A stretch of DNA of 64,000 bases from Bryobacteraceae bacterium (GCA_019748195.1 JAIEPW010000043.1:80125-144124), one strand, 5' to 3'; positions 53,104-62,675 are shown, numbered from the stretch's first letter. Made by a program: numbers and translations. Notes: generated by a model from the sequence alone, not told the origin.

Positions 53104-55179
53104 CTATTGCACTTGCCGCAGAGCCTCCTCGGCGGCGCGCCGCAGGACGCCGCGAGGGGACTGCATCCGGGCTGCCTCCCTTAGCAGCGGCGCCTGCGTG
53201 CGATCGCCCGTCCGGCCGAGCGCCCGCAGAGCCTCGGCTTGCGCCAGGTAGCTGTCCTCGCGGCGGAATCGCTCCACCAGGAAACCGGATTCCCGCGGAT
53301 CGCTGATGCGGCGTAGCGCCGCTGCTCGCACCGTGGATTTCGGGTCTGCCGCGCGTTCCCGGAAGAAACCGGCGTCGCCTTGTGCTGATTCCACCGCGGC
53401 GCGGCGCACTGCCCAGAAGCCATCCTCGCGCGCGGCTCTGCGCAGCGCGGCTTCCTCGCCCCGGTTCTTGAGCTGGCGCGCGGCCCACAGCCGCCCCATA
53501 GCATCGTCATGCTGCAATTGGAAAACGAGTTCGTCCACGCTTTTCTCAAAGCGAAGCTCCATCAGCAGGTGGTCGCCTTGGTCGAAGCGGACAAGCAGTG
53601 GCTTCGAATCGCAGGCAATGTCGAACGATTGCTCTTCTTTCGCCTCGATGCGCAGGCGGTGGACCTTGCGCCCGCCCGCGGTGACGATCCCGACCTCCAC
53701 CGGCGTCTCGAAAAGCGGGTTTTGCCGCTGCAGGACCTTGAGCCTGGCAACCTGGGTGGACTCCATCCACTCCCAGGAGACTTCGAATACGGGGTGGCCC
53801 GCGCGATAGATCCACTGATCGAAGAAACCTTCGAGCCGCTGCCCCGAGGTCTCCCGGATGGACGCCAGGAAGTCCCGCGCGTCCGCGGTGGAGTAGGCGT
53901 GCTTCTCCAGCAGCCGCGTGACCGCCTTGCGGAACGGGTCATCGCCCATGATCCACCGCAGCATGTGCAGCACAGCCGCACCCTTCTGGTAACTGTGGCG
54001 GTCGAAATTTTGATTTGGCGTTTGCCAGCCGTCCCAAACCAGAGGGCGCCGGTGCTTCGTTCGGGCTTCCTCGAGATAAGTGTCGCGCTTCTCCATCAGG
54101 TTGAGCGCACCCTCGTCTTCTCCGAGCGAGTGTTTCGAGTACAGGTACTCGCCATAGGTTGCGAAGCTCTCATTGATCCAGGCTTCGCTCCAGTCGCGCA
54201 TGGTGACCAGGTTGCCCCACCATTGATGCGCTGCTTCGTGGGCCACCAGCCAGTGCGTGGGAAAGTCCTTGTCCGCCTTCTCGTCATGGATTTGCACGTC
54301 GCCGATGACCGTAGCCGAGGTGCTCTCCGCGCCGCCGCCAATGCCTGGGATGGTGATCTGGTCGTATTTGTCCCAGGGGAACGGCACGCCGTACTCGCGC
54401 TCGAAGAAACGAAGGATTTCGCGGGTGCGCCCGAAGGCACGAACGGCATCGGCCTTGTCCTTGGGATAAACCCAGAAGTTCACCGGCAATGCGCCGCTGG
54501 TGTCCGGCACCTGAACGTATGGACCCGCGGCCATGACGAACAAGTACGTGGAGTGGGGCTTGTCCTGCACCCAATGGAAGCGCGTTCCGGCCGCGGTCTT
54601 CGTCGCTGATACCAGCTTGCCGTTGGAGATGGCTTGATCGCCGTCCCGCACGGTGGCGATGATCTCCGAAGCGGCTTTGTCGGCGGGGTGATCGTTGCAG
54701 GGGAACCAATGCCGCGCGCCCTCGGGGAACGAGAGCGTGTGGATCAGCCTGGGGTGATCCGGCGATTCATCCTTGAAACTGAGCCCGAGGTGGTAGCCCT
54801 TTGCCATGCCGTACTGGAGCGGGTCGACGGAAACATGGCGCGCCTCATAAGCGACCGTGAACACCACTCTTTCCCCCCGACGGTGCGGCCGCCGCAGATG
54901 AACCTTCAGCTTGCCGGGTGGCTGCTCGAAGCGAAGTTTGCCTCGATCGTCGCGGACGGAGGTGACGCGGAAGGTCTCGGCGTCGAGTTCACAGTCCGTG
55001 AAGGCATCAAGGACGGGACGCAGCGAAATTCTGGTGGTGCCCCGAAAGGAATGGGTCGCTTGGTGGAAGCTCAGCTCGATGCGATATCGCTCCACGTCGT
55101 ATCCCCGGCTGAACGGGCCCGGACGCGGCGCGGCGGCCAGCCACGCCGTCGCGGCCGTCAGCAGAAGCAGTCTTCTCAT
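53104..55179 (-). CDS. Secreted M1-family aminopeptidase with C-terminal HEAT-like repeats
   Basis: 691 aa with a signal peptide (LLLLTAATAWLAAA). The zinc site is HEAAH at 314-318 with Glu337 in NESFA. The exopeptidase GAMEN motif is changed to GGAEST (~282-287) but keeps its Glu. Residues ~560-690 are Arg/Ala-rich helical repeats (LWAARQLKNRGEEAALRRAA...) like HEAT/PBS units. It would trim peptides outside the cytoplasm. The start overlaps the stop of the Xaa-Pro peptidase gene, so both form a peptide-degradation operon. Confidence 0.92.
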   Translation of the reverse strand: MRRLLLLTAATAWLAAAPRPGPFSRGYDVERYRIELSFHQATHSFRGTTRISLRPVLDAFTDCELDAETFRVTSVRDDRGKLRFEQPPGKLKVHLRRPHRRGERVVFTVAYEARHVSVDPLQYGMAKGYHLGLSFKDESPDHPRLIHTLSFPEGARHWFPCNDHPADKAASEIIATVRDGDQAISNGKLVSATKTAAGTRFHWVQDKPHSTYLFVMAAGPYVQVPDTSGALPVNFWVYPKDKADAVRAFGRTREILRFFEREYGVPFPWDKYDQITIPGIGGGAESTSATVIGDVQIHDEKADKDFPTHWLVAHEAAHQWWGNLVTMRDWSEAWINESFATYGEYLYSKHSLGEDEGALNLMEKRDTYLEEARTKHRRPLVWDGWQTPNQNFDRHSYQKGAAVLHMLRWIMGDDPFRKAVTRLLEKHAYSTADARDFLASIRETSGQRLEGFFDQWIYRAGHPVFEVSWEWMESTQVARLKVLQRQNPLFETPVEVGIVTAGGRKVHRLRIEAKEEQSFDIACDSKPLLVRFDQGDHLLMELRFEKSVDELVFQLQHDDAMGRLWAARQLKNRGEEAALRRAAREDGFWAVRRAAVESAQGDAGFFRERAADPKSTVRAAALRRISDPRESGFLVERFRREDSYLAQAEALRALGRTGDRTQAPLLREAARMQSPRGVLRRAAEEALRQVQ

Positions 55180-56543
55180 TTGACGCGATCCCGCATCAGC
55201 TTTTCGATTTCACCCGGCGATGCGGGCAGGAAGCTCGTGAAATTTTCAACGCCGTTGGCAGTGACCGCGACGACATCCTCGATGCGCATGTAGAGCCGCT
55301 CCTCGTGAATCCACAGCATGGGATCGATCGAGAAGACCTGACCCGCCACCAGCGGGGCTTTGCGGTAATTGCCGACGTCATGCACGGTCATGCCGACCGG
55401 GTGTGACAGGTGCCCCCGGAAGGAGAGCATGCCCCGCGCGGCCTCCCGGTAAATTTCCTTGGAAACGGCGAGTTTCTCCACCAGCGGGGCCATCTTCTCG
55501 CGCGCGCCGTCCAGGACCTGGTCCGCCGTCACACCGGGCCGGATCCGCTCCAGCAGGGCGTCGCGATAGGCGAGGATGAACTCGCTCAGCTCGCGCTGAT
55601 CCTTTGTATACTTGCCGTTCACGGGCCAGTTCCGGGTCACGTCGCTCGTGTAGTAGCGGTAGTCGGGCGCGTAGTCCATCAGGACCATATCGCCGTCCTT
55701 CAATCGGCTGGAATTGGCCATGTAGTGGCCCATGTAGGCATTTACACCGCCCGCGGTGATGGAGGGGTAGCCTTCGAATCTCGCGCCGTTCGCCAGGAAC
55801 ACATAGCGCGCCGCGGCGTCGAGTTCGTACTCGAAGGCGCCCTCCCTGGTGCGCTGGATCGCTTCCAGAATGCCGAGTCCCGCGATCCGCGAGGCTTCCC
55901 GGATCAGGCTGATCTCGCGGGGGCTCTTCACCAGGCGAAGTTCATCAAGAATCGGAGAGAGATCGCGCAGTTCCAGGGAAGGGAAGCGGTTTCTCAGCAG
56001 CGATAAGAATTGCGCTGAACGGGAAAGGCGGCCATCCCACGGGTCGGCGGCGACATCGGCGTGCGCGCGAAGAGTCTCATCCCGGCTGCCCATGACGCCC
56101 TGCAGCGGTCCGCTTGGCACGTAGACCGCGGGCGCGGGAAGCCGAATCTGCATCCCGGCAAGCTGCACCGAAAGCATCTCGACGCCGAAGACCGCATCGG
56201 CTCCGGTGAGTGCACCGACCTCGGCTGCGTCCTCGGCCGAAAGCGTCTTGCCCTGGTTGCGGTCACGAGCTTCGTCCCGGTGCGGCAGGAATAGCGTGGA
56301 CCGGCGGGACCGGCCATCCAGCAGCAGATAGGAGTGCGGCGTTTCGAGTCCGGTCAGGTAGTAAAAATCGTTCGCCTGGCGGAAGACGCCGAATCCTTCG
56401 GGCAGCGCCGCGGCTTGCACGATCGCGACGGCATTATTCCCGATCTGATCGAAAACCTTGGCGCGGCGGGCGGCAAATTCCTCGGGTGGAAAAGCGGCCG
56501 CGGCGGCGAGCGGAGCGGCGAGAAGCAGCAGGTAATTTGCCAT
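55176..56543 (-). CDS. Secreted Xaa-Pro aminopeptidase (M24, PepP-like)
   Basis: 455 aa; the Met at 56543 opens a signal peptide (NYLLLLAAPLAAAAA). N-terminal creatinase-like domain with VFRQANDFYYLTGLETP. The pita-bread catalytic domain has two metal Asp (MDYAPDYRYYTSDVTRNWP), the His in HLSHPVGMTVHDVG and the Glu pair near DPMLW and RIEDVVAVT. It releases N-terminal residues before proline, complementing the M1 enzyme encoded downstream (4-bp overlap). Confidence 0.92.
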   Translation of the reverse strand: MANYLLLLAAPLAAAAAFPPEEFAARRAKVFDQIGNNAVAIVQAAALPEGFGVFRQANDFYYLTGLETPHSYLLLDGRSRRSTLFLPHRDEARDRNQGKTLSAEDAAEVGALTGADAVFGVEMLSVQLAGMQIRLPAPAVYVPSGPLQGVMGSRDETLRAHADVAADPWDGRLSRSAQFLSLLRNRFPSLELRDLSPILDELRLVKSPREISLIREASRIAGLGILEAIQRTREGAFEYELDAAARYVFLANGARFEGYPSITAGGVNAYMGHYMANSSRLKDGDMVLMDYAPDYRYYTSDVTRNWPVNGKYTKDQRELSEFILAYRDALLERIRPGVTADQVLDGAREKMAPLVEKLAVSKEIYREAARGMLSFRGHLSHPVGMTVHDVGNYRKAPLVAGQVFSIDPMLWIHEERLYMRIEDVVAVTANGVENFTSFLPASPGEIEKLMRDRVK

Positions 56544-56659
56544 GACACGTTTTACCACACGAACCGGACGACCCAGCGCAGTTTGTGGCATACCGATTCA
56601 CGTCCAATTGCGCTCCGCGGGAATGCCGCCAGCCTCTCGCCTCGGCTAGTCTGATATCA

Positions 56660-57577
56660 GTGCTCGACGCCGTCGCCAAGTACGCCCTCACCCTGCCGGA
56701 ACGTGTCCTGCGCTCCGCCGCCGCCGTAACCGGGGGCCTGGTTCGCGAGCTCAGCGATGTCGTGGTCCCAACCGCGCTGCGCCGCACGCAGCTTTACGAT
56801 GCGCTGGCCGGTGCGACGCTGCGCTTCCTCATTGAACAAGTAGGTCAGGTGGAGGGCGCCTATCCCGCCGGCGACAGGCTGGCCGAGGATTTCGTGATGC
56901 GTCGCGCCGCCGGCAACGGCCTGGAGATCGCCGGTTTCCTGGCGTTCCGCGCCTCACCCGTATGGGTGATGGCCGGACTTGCTGACCTCTCCGGCGCGGG
57001 ACGCCACCTGATTGGGCAGATCGCGGGCGAGCTTCAGAAGGAAGGCTTGCTCGACCCCGCCAGCCGGTTCGAAACCGTCGATCAGGTGCTGGAGGGTCTG
57101 GAACGTTCCGCGGGCCAAGCCGCGCAGGCGATCAACGCGCCGCCGCTCGATGTCGCCGGGTTGCGCCGCGAGTGGAGCGAGATCCGCTCCCAGGCCGGCG
57201 CCATCCCGCTGCCCGCCATCGCCGCGCTGGAAGCGCAGTGGGCGGGAATCGTCAAGGAAGCGGCGCTGCAGAAGCGCAGCCCGTTTGAGATCTCCGCCCT
57301 GCTGGCCCTCTCCGCCATCCGGCAGACGCCGGAAGGGCTGCTGTGGTTCAGCAAAGCCGCGCGCACAGCCGCAGCAAAGACCGGCTCCGTCGCCGGCGAG
57401 GCGCTGCTGGGGCACTACTCGCGGACTTTGGACGAGATCCGGACCACGGGATACCTGGCGTACTGGAAACGTGAACTCGCGCCTTATTTGAAGGGCGCCG
57501 CGGAACATTTCTCGGCTGGACGAGAAACTACCACCGGCAGGTGGTGGAAGCGTGTCGGCGGCTCCACCGGTAAATGA
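56660..57577 (+). CDS. Protein of unknown function
   Basis: 305 aa from GTG at 56660, chosen because upstream sequence overlaps the divergent peptidase start. I do not recognise a family. The chain is Ala/Leu-rich and almost entirely helical by composition. A hydrophobic patch near 85-110 (NGLEIAGFLAFRASPVWVMAGLADL) could touch a membrane. The C-terminus (YLAYWKRELAPYLKGAAEHF) is amphipathic. It stands alone between the peptidase operon and the lower-GC stretch. Confidence 0.7.
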   Translation: MLDAVAKYALTLPERVLRSAAAVTGGLVRELSDVVVPTALRRTQLYDALAGATLRFLIEQVGQVEGAYPAGDRLAEDFVMRRAAGNGLEIAGFLAFRASPVWVMAGLADLSGAGRHLIGQIAGELQKEGLLDPASRFETVDQVLEGLERSAGQAAQAINAPPLDVAGLRREWSEIRSQAGAIPLPAIAALEAQWAGIVKEAALQKRSPFEISALLALSAIRQTPEGLLWFSKAARTAAAKTGSVAGEALLGHYSRTLDEIRTTGYLAYWKRELAPYLKGAAEHFSAGRETTTGRWWKRVGGSTGK

Positions 57578-57914
57578 ACAATTCCTGAAGTTTGCGGGTG
57601 GGGCGAAGCGCCACGGTTCATGGCGGCAGGCCCCAAGCCCGTATGTAAGGGAAGCGACAAAAACATAATTTGCTTGCAGCGGCAAATAAAAGCGACTAAG
57701 CTATGTTTGCAATCACTGATTTCCGCATAACCGATGGCGGGAAAGGCTGCCGATGTTCTGCTAACCTCCTCCCGCCCCCTTAATACTCGCCGCGTATTCG
57801 CAAGAGAAAGGAAGCACGCCGTGAGGGTTCTGATCGGGTTTCTTTTTGCCTTAATGCAAGACTCGGGGCAGTCCCGGAAGCGTCCTCTCGGGGGTTGAAT
57901 CCGTCGGGAAGGAG
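57578..57914 (+). other. Leader region before the beta-helix gene, with a signal-peptide-like mini-frame
   Basis: 337 bp with lower GC. TTTGC (57669-57673), GCAAA (57682-57686) and TTTGC (57706-57710) allow two mutually exclusive stems, followed by a CCGC/GCGG hairpin near 57723-57740. A 25-codon frame at 57821-57898 (GTG, preceded by AAAGGAAG) reads VRVLIGFLFALMQDSG, like the start of a signal peptide, then stops. It is out of frame with the large gene at 57915. Confidence 0.4.
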
Positions 57915-60587
57915 ATGCGGCCATTCCGATCTATTGCAATCATGGCGATTCGAAGAGGTCTGCCTCCTTTCAGGGGATCGCCAATCCAGAGCCCTTCCGG
58001 CTATAACAATCTGGCTCACGTCTTCGTGCTCTTTCATACTGCATTGGTTGGCGTGAACGGCTGTTACGTGTACTACTCCACCAGCGCCGGTCAACTCTTC
58101 CTTCGCGACGATGCTGGCGAAGCGTGGCTCGGCCCTGTCTCACTCGGAAGTTCTAATTCGGCGAGCAATTCCGCTTGCACCATGCATGGCGCCGGATCCA
58201 GTGCATCCGGATCTGGCAACCAGCTTCAGCTATTTGTCAATCTGACGTTCTCCCCACAGTTCGCCGGCGCTAAGAATCATTACGTCAAGGTCTATAACCT
58301 CCAGGGGTTGTATAGCGATTGGCAACAATATGGAACCTGGACGGTCACCTCAGGCCAGCAGTACCTGCTGACTACGAGTGCCAGCCCAGCCCAAGGCGGC
58401 TCCGTCACGCCGGTCAGCAACTGGTACCCAAGTGGGCAGGTTGTGCAGGTCACCGCCACCGCCAACAATGGATACCAGTTCGCCGGCTTCAGCGGCGCCA
58501 TCAGTGGAAGCGCGCCGTCTCAATTCGTGACTATGGACGGGAACAAGAGCATCGTCGCCTCATTCCTCAAGGTGATTCCGCAGAGCTTTCGCGACTGCAT
58601 CAGCGTTTCGGGAGGAAGCAGTTGCATCTTGCCCCCGGGCGCTTATTGGGTATCGCAGACTCTGCAGATTCTTCGTCCAAACATAACCGTTGGCGGAACA
58701 GGAGCGATGGGCGACCTCAAGCTGGTTCGGCATCCAAGTTTCACCGGCCTTATGATTTCCATCGGCCAGTTCGGCGCTCAACCCATTCAAGGTGTGAAGA
58801 TCCAGAACCTTACTGTCTGTGGGGGCAGCGACATCACCCCTGGCGGTGGTCCCGCGCCGCCCAGTGAGGTTGGCTGCCCGCGAATGCCGACCGATTGCGG
58901 AGAGCGTACGAAGGAAATAACCCGCCAGGGAGACAGTGTTCCCCCGAATCTCGTAGCATGTTCCGATGTGAGTGTCGAGTCGGCGGCGCTCGCATCGCCG
59001 CCGGCAAGCCCATTCACCAGTCCCCCGTCAACATACGCGGTGGAGTTTGATCGCGTGGATCTGGAAGACGCTGCGGGTCATGCTCTGGTGGTGCGAGGAT
59101 ATGTAGGCGTTAGCCGCGCTGACGACATTTACTTTCATCATGGTAGTGTTCGTCACTCTGGTGTGACGGGCATTCTCTATGGCGTAGACCCCGTGTCGTA
59201 CCTCCAGAAAGACTGCGACAAGTACCTGGATCAGCAGTACGGCTTCGCAAACGATCCGACGGTTTACCTACCGCGGAATCTCAGGATCGAGCACAACGAG
59301 CTCAACTTCAATAACACCGGAGCGATGGGAGGCGCCGCACGCTGGGTTGGATTGCGGTCCAATACTTTCCTCCGAAACTATCTGTGGCCACAGGCACAAG
59401 GACCGATGGACCCGACCATGGCCTTTGGGGGCACGGTGGAGTTCGATGCCTGCAGCGACCAAGTCGAAATTATCGGCAACGAATTCACTGGCCCAGGGGA
59501 TGATCACGTCCGCACAAGCGGCTTGGAGCTTTATGCAAGAAATCTCTTGGTCAGGCAAAATTCGATGGCGAGTTACAGGATCGAAGGAATTGCTGCTACT
59601 GGGGTCGCATATGGGAAGATCGCAGAAAACCCCATTCATTACACTAGCGTTTGGCACAATGACGGTGCGATCCGCGTCGGGGCGTACGGCCCTGGTCGAT
59701 GGTGCAGTGATCAGCCGCTAGACATTCCGCGCGACACGTTTAACGTCACCCTCACCGGCAATGTGACGTCGGGTCAGGCGTTCGGTGTGCTGCTTCAAGA
59801 CCATCCATGGCGGGGAACGGGTGTTCTCAGGAATGTGACAATTTGTCAAGATTGGTCAATCCAGTGCTCGAGCGGCACAAACTCCCTCGGCGCAACTGAA
59901 CACTCGGTACATATGGATCCGTTCGTTTGGGCGAATGCAACGAATGGCTACGCAGGCCCGCAGCCGTTTAGAGCTGCAGCGCTTCTCGAGACACCCCGCA
60001 GCCTTGCGGTCGACGTCGGGTCCAGTTCGTTGTGCGCGCCATCGGGTGCAAATCGCGGGTTATTTACAATAACTGGGAGTGACAACTCCAGTGGCTCTAG
60101 TAACGTACATCCTAACTTGAACGACGGTTCAATCGGCGGGCCTAACTACGGCGAGATCAACTACACCGGTGCCAAGCAGATCTACACACTTGAGGCCACT
60201 TTCAGCGTCCTGCCGCCCGAAAGCAACGGGCCGTCGAATACTTCCCAAGATTGCCATCTTGTGTACTTCCCCGACCTTAAGACTGTGTACCTGGACATCC
60301 CTGGCCCGTCTGGTGAGATCACGTGGGGTGCTGGATCATCGATTGTCGGGCCAGGAGGTCGCGACCTCGCAAGCCCAGGGTGCATTGTGCATGCGGGAGC
60401 ATCGCCATCTCCGCCAGATCCTCTTATCGGCGAGTATGCCGCCTCAGTGAAACTTGACATTGAGTTTATTGGCGCAACGGGCAAGCGTCACGTTTATGCG
60501 TATACGCTGAATAAAGTGAATCAATCGAGCAAGGGATGGGTTCACCCACTGACTTGGAGATATTGGGGCTGGTGGCACAAGCCGTGA
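57915..60587 (+). CDS. Large right-handed beta-helix protein with InlB-type repeat, N-terminus possibly disrupted
   Basis: 890 aa; ATG preceded by GGAAGGAG. Residues ~30-145 resemble an acidobacterial extracellular domain (NGCYVYYSTSAGQLFLRDDA, then CTMHGAGSSASGSGNQLQL, ending WQQYGTWTV). Residues ~150-215 are a divergent InlB B-repeat (TTSASPAQGGSVTPVSNWYP, then NGYQFAGFSG). From ~220 a parallel beta-helix rich in N-x-T and Gly follows, with NITVGGTGAMGDLKLVRHPS. Such proteins are surface adhesins or polysaccharide-modifying enzymes. No signal peptide is present in this frame; one lies out of frame just upstream, so the gene may be broken at its start. Confidence 0.75.
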   Translation: MRPFRSIAIMAIRRGLPPFRGSPIQSPSGYNNLAHVFVLFHTALVGVNGCYVYYSTSAGQLFLRDDAGEAWLGPVSLGSSNSASNSACTMHGAGSSASGSGNQLQLFVNLTFSPQFAGAKNHYVKVYNLQGLYSDWQQYGTWTVTSGQQYLLTTSASPAQGGSVTPVSNWYPSGQVVQVTATANNGYQFAGFSGAISGSAPSQFVTMDGNKSIVASFLKVIPQSFRDCISVSGGSSCILPPGAYWVSQTLQILRPNITVGGTGAMGDLKLVRHPSFTGLMISIGQFGAQPIQGVKIQNLTVCGGSDITPGGGPAPPSEVGCPRMPTDCGERTKEITRQGDSVPPNLVACSDVSVESAALASPPASPFTSPPSTYAVEFDRVDLEDAAGHALVVRGYVGVSRADDIYFHHGSVRHSGVTGILYGVDPVSYLQKDCDKYLDQQYGFANDPTVYLPRNLRIEHNELNFNNTGAMGGAARWVGLRSNTFLRNYLWPQAQGPMDPTMAFGGTVEFDACSDQVEIIGNEFTGPGDDHVRTSGLELYARNLLVRQNSMASYRIEGIAATGVAYGKIAENPIHYTSVWHNDGAIRVGAYGPGRWCSDQPLDIPRDTFNVTLTGNVTSGQAFGVLLQDHPWRGTGVLRNVTICQDWSIQCSSGTNSLGATEHSVHMDPFVWANATNGYAGPQPFRAAALLETPRSLAVDVGSSSLCAPSGANRGLFTITGSDNSSGSSNVHPNLNDGSIGGPNYGEINYTGAKQIYTLEATFSVLPPESNGPSNTSQDCHLVYFPDLKTVYLDIPGPSGEITWGAGSSIVGPGGRDLASPGCIVHAGASPSPPDPLIGEYAASVKLDIEFIGATGKRHVYAYTLNKVNQSSKGWVHPLTWRYWGWWHKP

Positions 60588-60604
60588 GCCTGAAGGTGAT
60601 CTAC

Positions 60605-61300
60605 ATGAGATTGCGATTGACGACCTGTTTCTTTGTGACGATGTACTCGCTCGCGCAACCGGAGCCGGGCTCCATCATCGGTAGCGTCCGTGCGGACGAT
60701 GGTACTCCGATCGCTGGAGCTGAGGTGACGATGGCGCGAGCCGTTTCTAGTGAACTCTCCAAGTACCTCCCTAACCGCTGGCTCACTCGAAGCCGCGAAG
60801 ATGGCACCTTCAGCTTCGATTCGTTGCCGGTGGGGTCCTTCGGATTGTGTGCAACCGTACCCGGATCTAATTTCCTAGATTCCTGCGAATGGCGTGAGCC
60901 CGTACCTGTAATCAGATTAGAGCGTTCACACACTGTTGCGGACGTCATCATTACTCTGAAAAGGGGGGCCGAAGTTCAGGTTCGAGTAGATGATGATCGC
61001 CAGCTCCTTGCGCTCCGCGAAGGCAGGGTGCCCGGTGCTTCTCTCCTGATTGGTGTTGGAACCCCGTCTGGTACGTTTCAGCCCGCGATTTTGATCAATC
61101 GAGCTTCAACGTTTCGGGTGTACAAGGTAGTAATCCCGTACGAAAAAGACATTCATCTTATCGTAAATCGGTCGATGTTCCGGCTTGTGGATTCGGCAGG
61201 AAACATTCTCAGTCGAAGCGCGCTAATTCGTTTGCGGATCGTTAGAGGAGCGCAGACAAACTCAGTGCGGCTGAGCGTGATTGGGGAGGAGGCGTTGTGA
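60605..61300 (+). CDS. Secreted carboxypeptidase-regulatory-like domain protein
   Basis: 231 aa; the ATG follows AAGGTG. Signal peptide (RLTTCFFVTMYSLA-Q), then GSIIGSVRADDGTPIAGAEV and REDGTFSFDSLPVGSFGL, a transthyretin-like regulatory domain, then a second beta domain ending LRIVRGAQTNSVRLSVIGEE. Function unknown; probably an extracellular binding or scaffolding module. The stop overlaps the next gene (GTGA). A 3' fragment of a close paralogue survives at 62532. Confidence 0.75.
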   Translation: MRLRLTTCFFVTMYSLAQPEPGSIIGSVRADDGTPIAGAEVTMARAVSSELSKYLPNRWLTRSREDGTFSFDSLPVGSFGLCATVPGSNFLDSCEWREPVPVIRLERSHTVADVIITLKRGAEVQVRVDDDRQLLALREGRVPGASLLIGVGTPSGTFQPAILINRASTFRVYKVVIPYEKDIHLIVNRSMFRLVDSAGNILSRSALIRLRIVRGAQTNSVRLSVIGEEAL

Positions 61301-62424
61301 CGGGGCGAGCTTTGCTTGTACTCCCGGTTTGGATGGCCTTGGCTGCGAGTGCGGACGCGCAGACTTTGGACATCGTACCAGGTACACCGGTCCTAAGCGC
61401 CACAGTGGACACCCCATTTCCGGTGTGGGCGAACGCCGTCCGGCTTTCGGTGATCTCGGAATCTCCACGCAGCTTCCGGTTCGTCCGCTTTGAGCCGGCA
61501 ACGGATACCGAAGGGGACCTCCTGCTTGTAACGCCCTCGACCGGGACGGCACCGCAACTGGTCTACGTTGTTCTAAATCCAGAAGTAGTGCCGTACGCCA
61601 ACCCTGGGACATACACGCGAACCGCACAGTTCGCTCTTTCGGATTACCCGGAAGTTGTGGCGAGAGCCCACGTGATTGTTCGGCTCTTTGGCACTGCGAG
61701 GCCAAACGTGAAAGCCGTCGTCGCCGCAGCGACAATGCGCCAAGAAGCTTCCCCTGGAGATGTGGTGACGATTTTCGGAGAGCGGCTCAGCACGCCGCCG
61801 CTGCACGGCAAGTTCGGCATTCATGGCGCGTACCCGCTTACGCTGGGCAACACGGAGGTGAAATTCAACGGCATCCGAGCCCCACTCCTGTACGTGAGCA
61901 ACACCCAGATCAACTGCATTGTGCCGCAAGGCGTGGCGGGTCAGCGGTCGGCGAACGTGGTTGTTTCCCGCATCGCGTCCTTCACTTTCGAGTCGGCGCC
62001 TTTCCCGCTGCCGCTGAAAGAAACAACGCCGGGCATCTTCACCGCAGACGGCAGCGGAACCGGCCTGGGGTTCATCTTGAACACGATCGCCCACAGCCAG
62101 ACCGTTGTGAATTCGGAGGTGAACCCCGCCGCGCGTGGTACGCCGATCACGTTCTTCGCCACCGGCGGTGGCCAGTTGAAGCCGCCCTACCCTGACGGCG
62201 GACTTGTGGTGGCGATTTTCATCCCGCCCGTGCTCCCGGTGTCCCTGACCATCGGCGGGCAGCCGGCGCAGCTTCTCTACGCGGCTGCTTCGCTGGGCGA
62301 GCCGGGGAAGCTGCAGGTGAACGCCTGGGTCCCACAGAACGCCGGCACCGGCGAGCAGCCGATCGTGCTGAAGATCGGCGACAACGACAATGCCGCGCAG
62401 AAAGTCACGATATGGGTGAAGTAG
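61297..62424 (+). CDS. Secreted protein with TIGR03437-type C-terminal domain, copy A
   Basis: 375 aa from GTG, overlapping the upstream gene by 4 bp. Signal peptide (ALLVLPVWMALAASADA-Q), a variable N-terminal beta domain, then AAATMRQEASPGDVVTIFGE, FNGIRAPLLYVSNTQINCIV and ITFFATGGGQLKPPYPDG, ending in KVTIWVK, the hallmark of the Solibacter-type extracellular domain. Role unknown. The last ~140 residues and the 3' flank are identical to copy B. Confidence 0.85.
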   Translation: MTGRALLVLPVWMALAASADAQTLDIVPGTPVLSATVDTPFPVWANAVRLSVISESPRSFRFVRFEPATDTEGDLLLVTPSTGTAPQLVYVVLNPEVVPYANPGTYTRTAQFALSDYPEVVARAHVIVRLFGTARPNVKAVVAAATMRQEASPGDVVTIFGERLSTPPLHGKFGIHGAYPLTLGNTEVKFNGIRAPLLYVSNTQINCIVPQGVAGQRSANVVVSRIASFTFESAPFPLPLKETTPGIFTADGSGTGLGFILNTIAHSQTVVNSEVNPAARGTPITFFATGGGQLKPPYPDGGLVVAIFIPPVLPVSLTIGGQPAQLLYAAASLGEPGKLQVNAWVPQNAGTGEQPIVLKIGDNDNAAQKVTIWVK

Positions 62425-62525
62425 CGAATCCCAACTCGGTGCTCGCAAAGTTCAAGAGATTCGGGAGTAGCTTGAAGGGGACTCTATGCGTTATTCCATG
62501 TTGCTTTGCTTAGCAGTTTGCCTGC
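62008..62525 (+). repeat. 518-bp direct repeat, first copy
   Basis: It covers the 3' third of copy A, the intergenic segment and the first ~40 bp of a downstream-type gene (ATG at 62486). It recurs at 63386-63903, offset 1378 bp; by eye the copies differ at one base (62513 G, 63891 A). Confidence 0.9.
62486..62525 (+). pseudogene. 5' stub of the gene found intact at 63864
   Basis: The ribosome site, ATG and first 13 codons (MRYSMLLCLAVCL) are a copy of the 63864 gene start, then sequence switches abruptly to the tail of a different gene. The frame happens to stay open into copy B, so a fused protein could be read from here, but copy B has its own start and signal peptide. Confidence 0.7.
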
Positions 62526-62531
62526 GTTGGT

Positions 62532-62675
62532 CTAATTGTAAATCGTTCAATCTTTCGGCTTGCGGACGGCGTGGGAAGCATGTTAGGCGAAAACGTGCGA
62601 ATTCCTCTGCGGATTGCCAGAGGCGCGCAGACACACTCGTTGCAATTGAGGGTTATTGGAGAGGGGATGTTATGA
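62532..62675 (+). pseudogene. 3' remnant of a carboxypeptidase-regulatory-like paralogue
   Basis: The frame from 62532 reads LIVNRSIFRLADGVGSML, then PLRIARGAQTHSLQLRVIGE, matching the C-terminus of the 60605 gene (LIVNRSMFRLVDSAG..., LRIVRGAQTNSVRLSVIGEE). The stop overlaps the start of copy B (ATGA) just as the intact gene overlaps copy A. The 5' four-fifths are gone. Confidence 0.8.
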
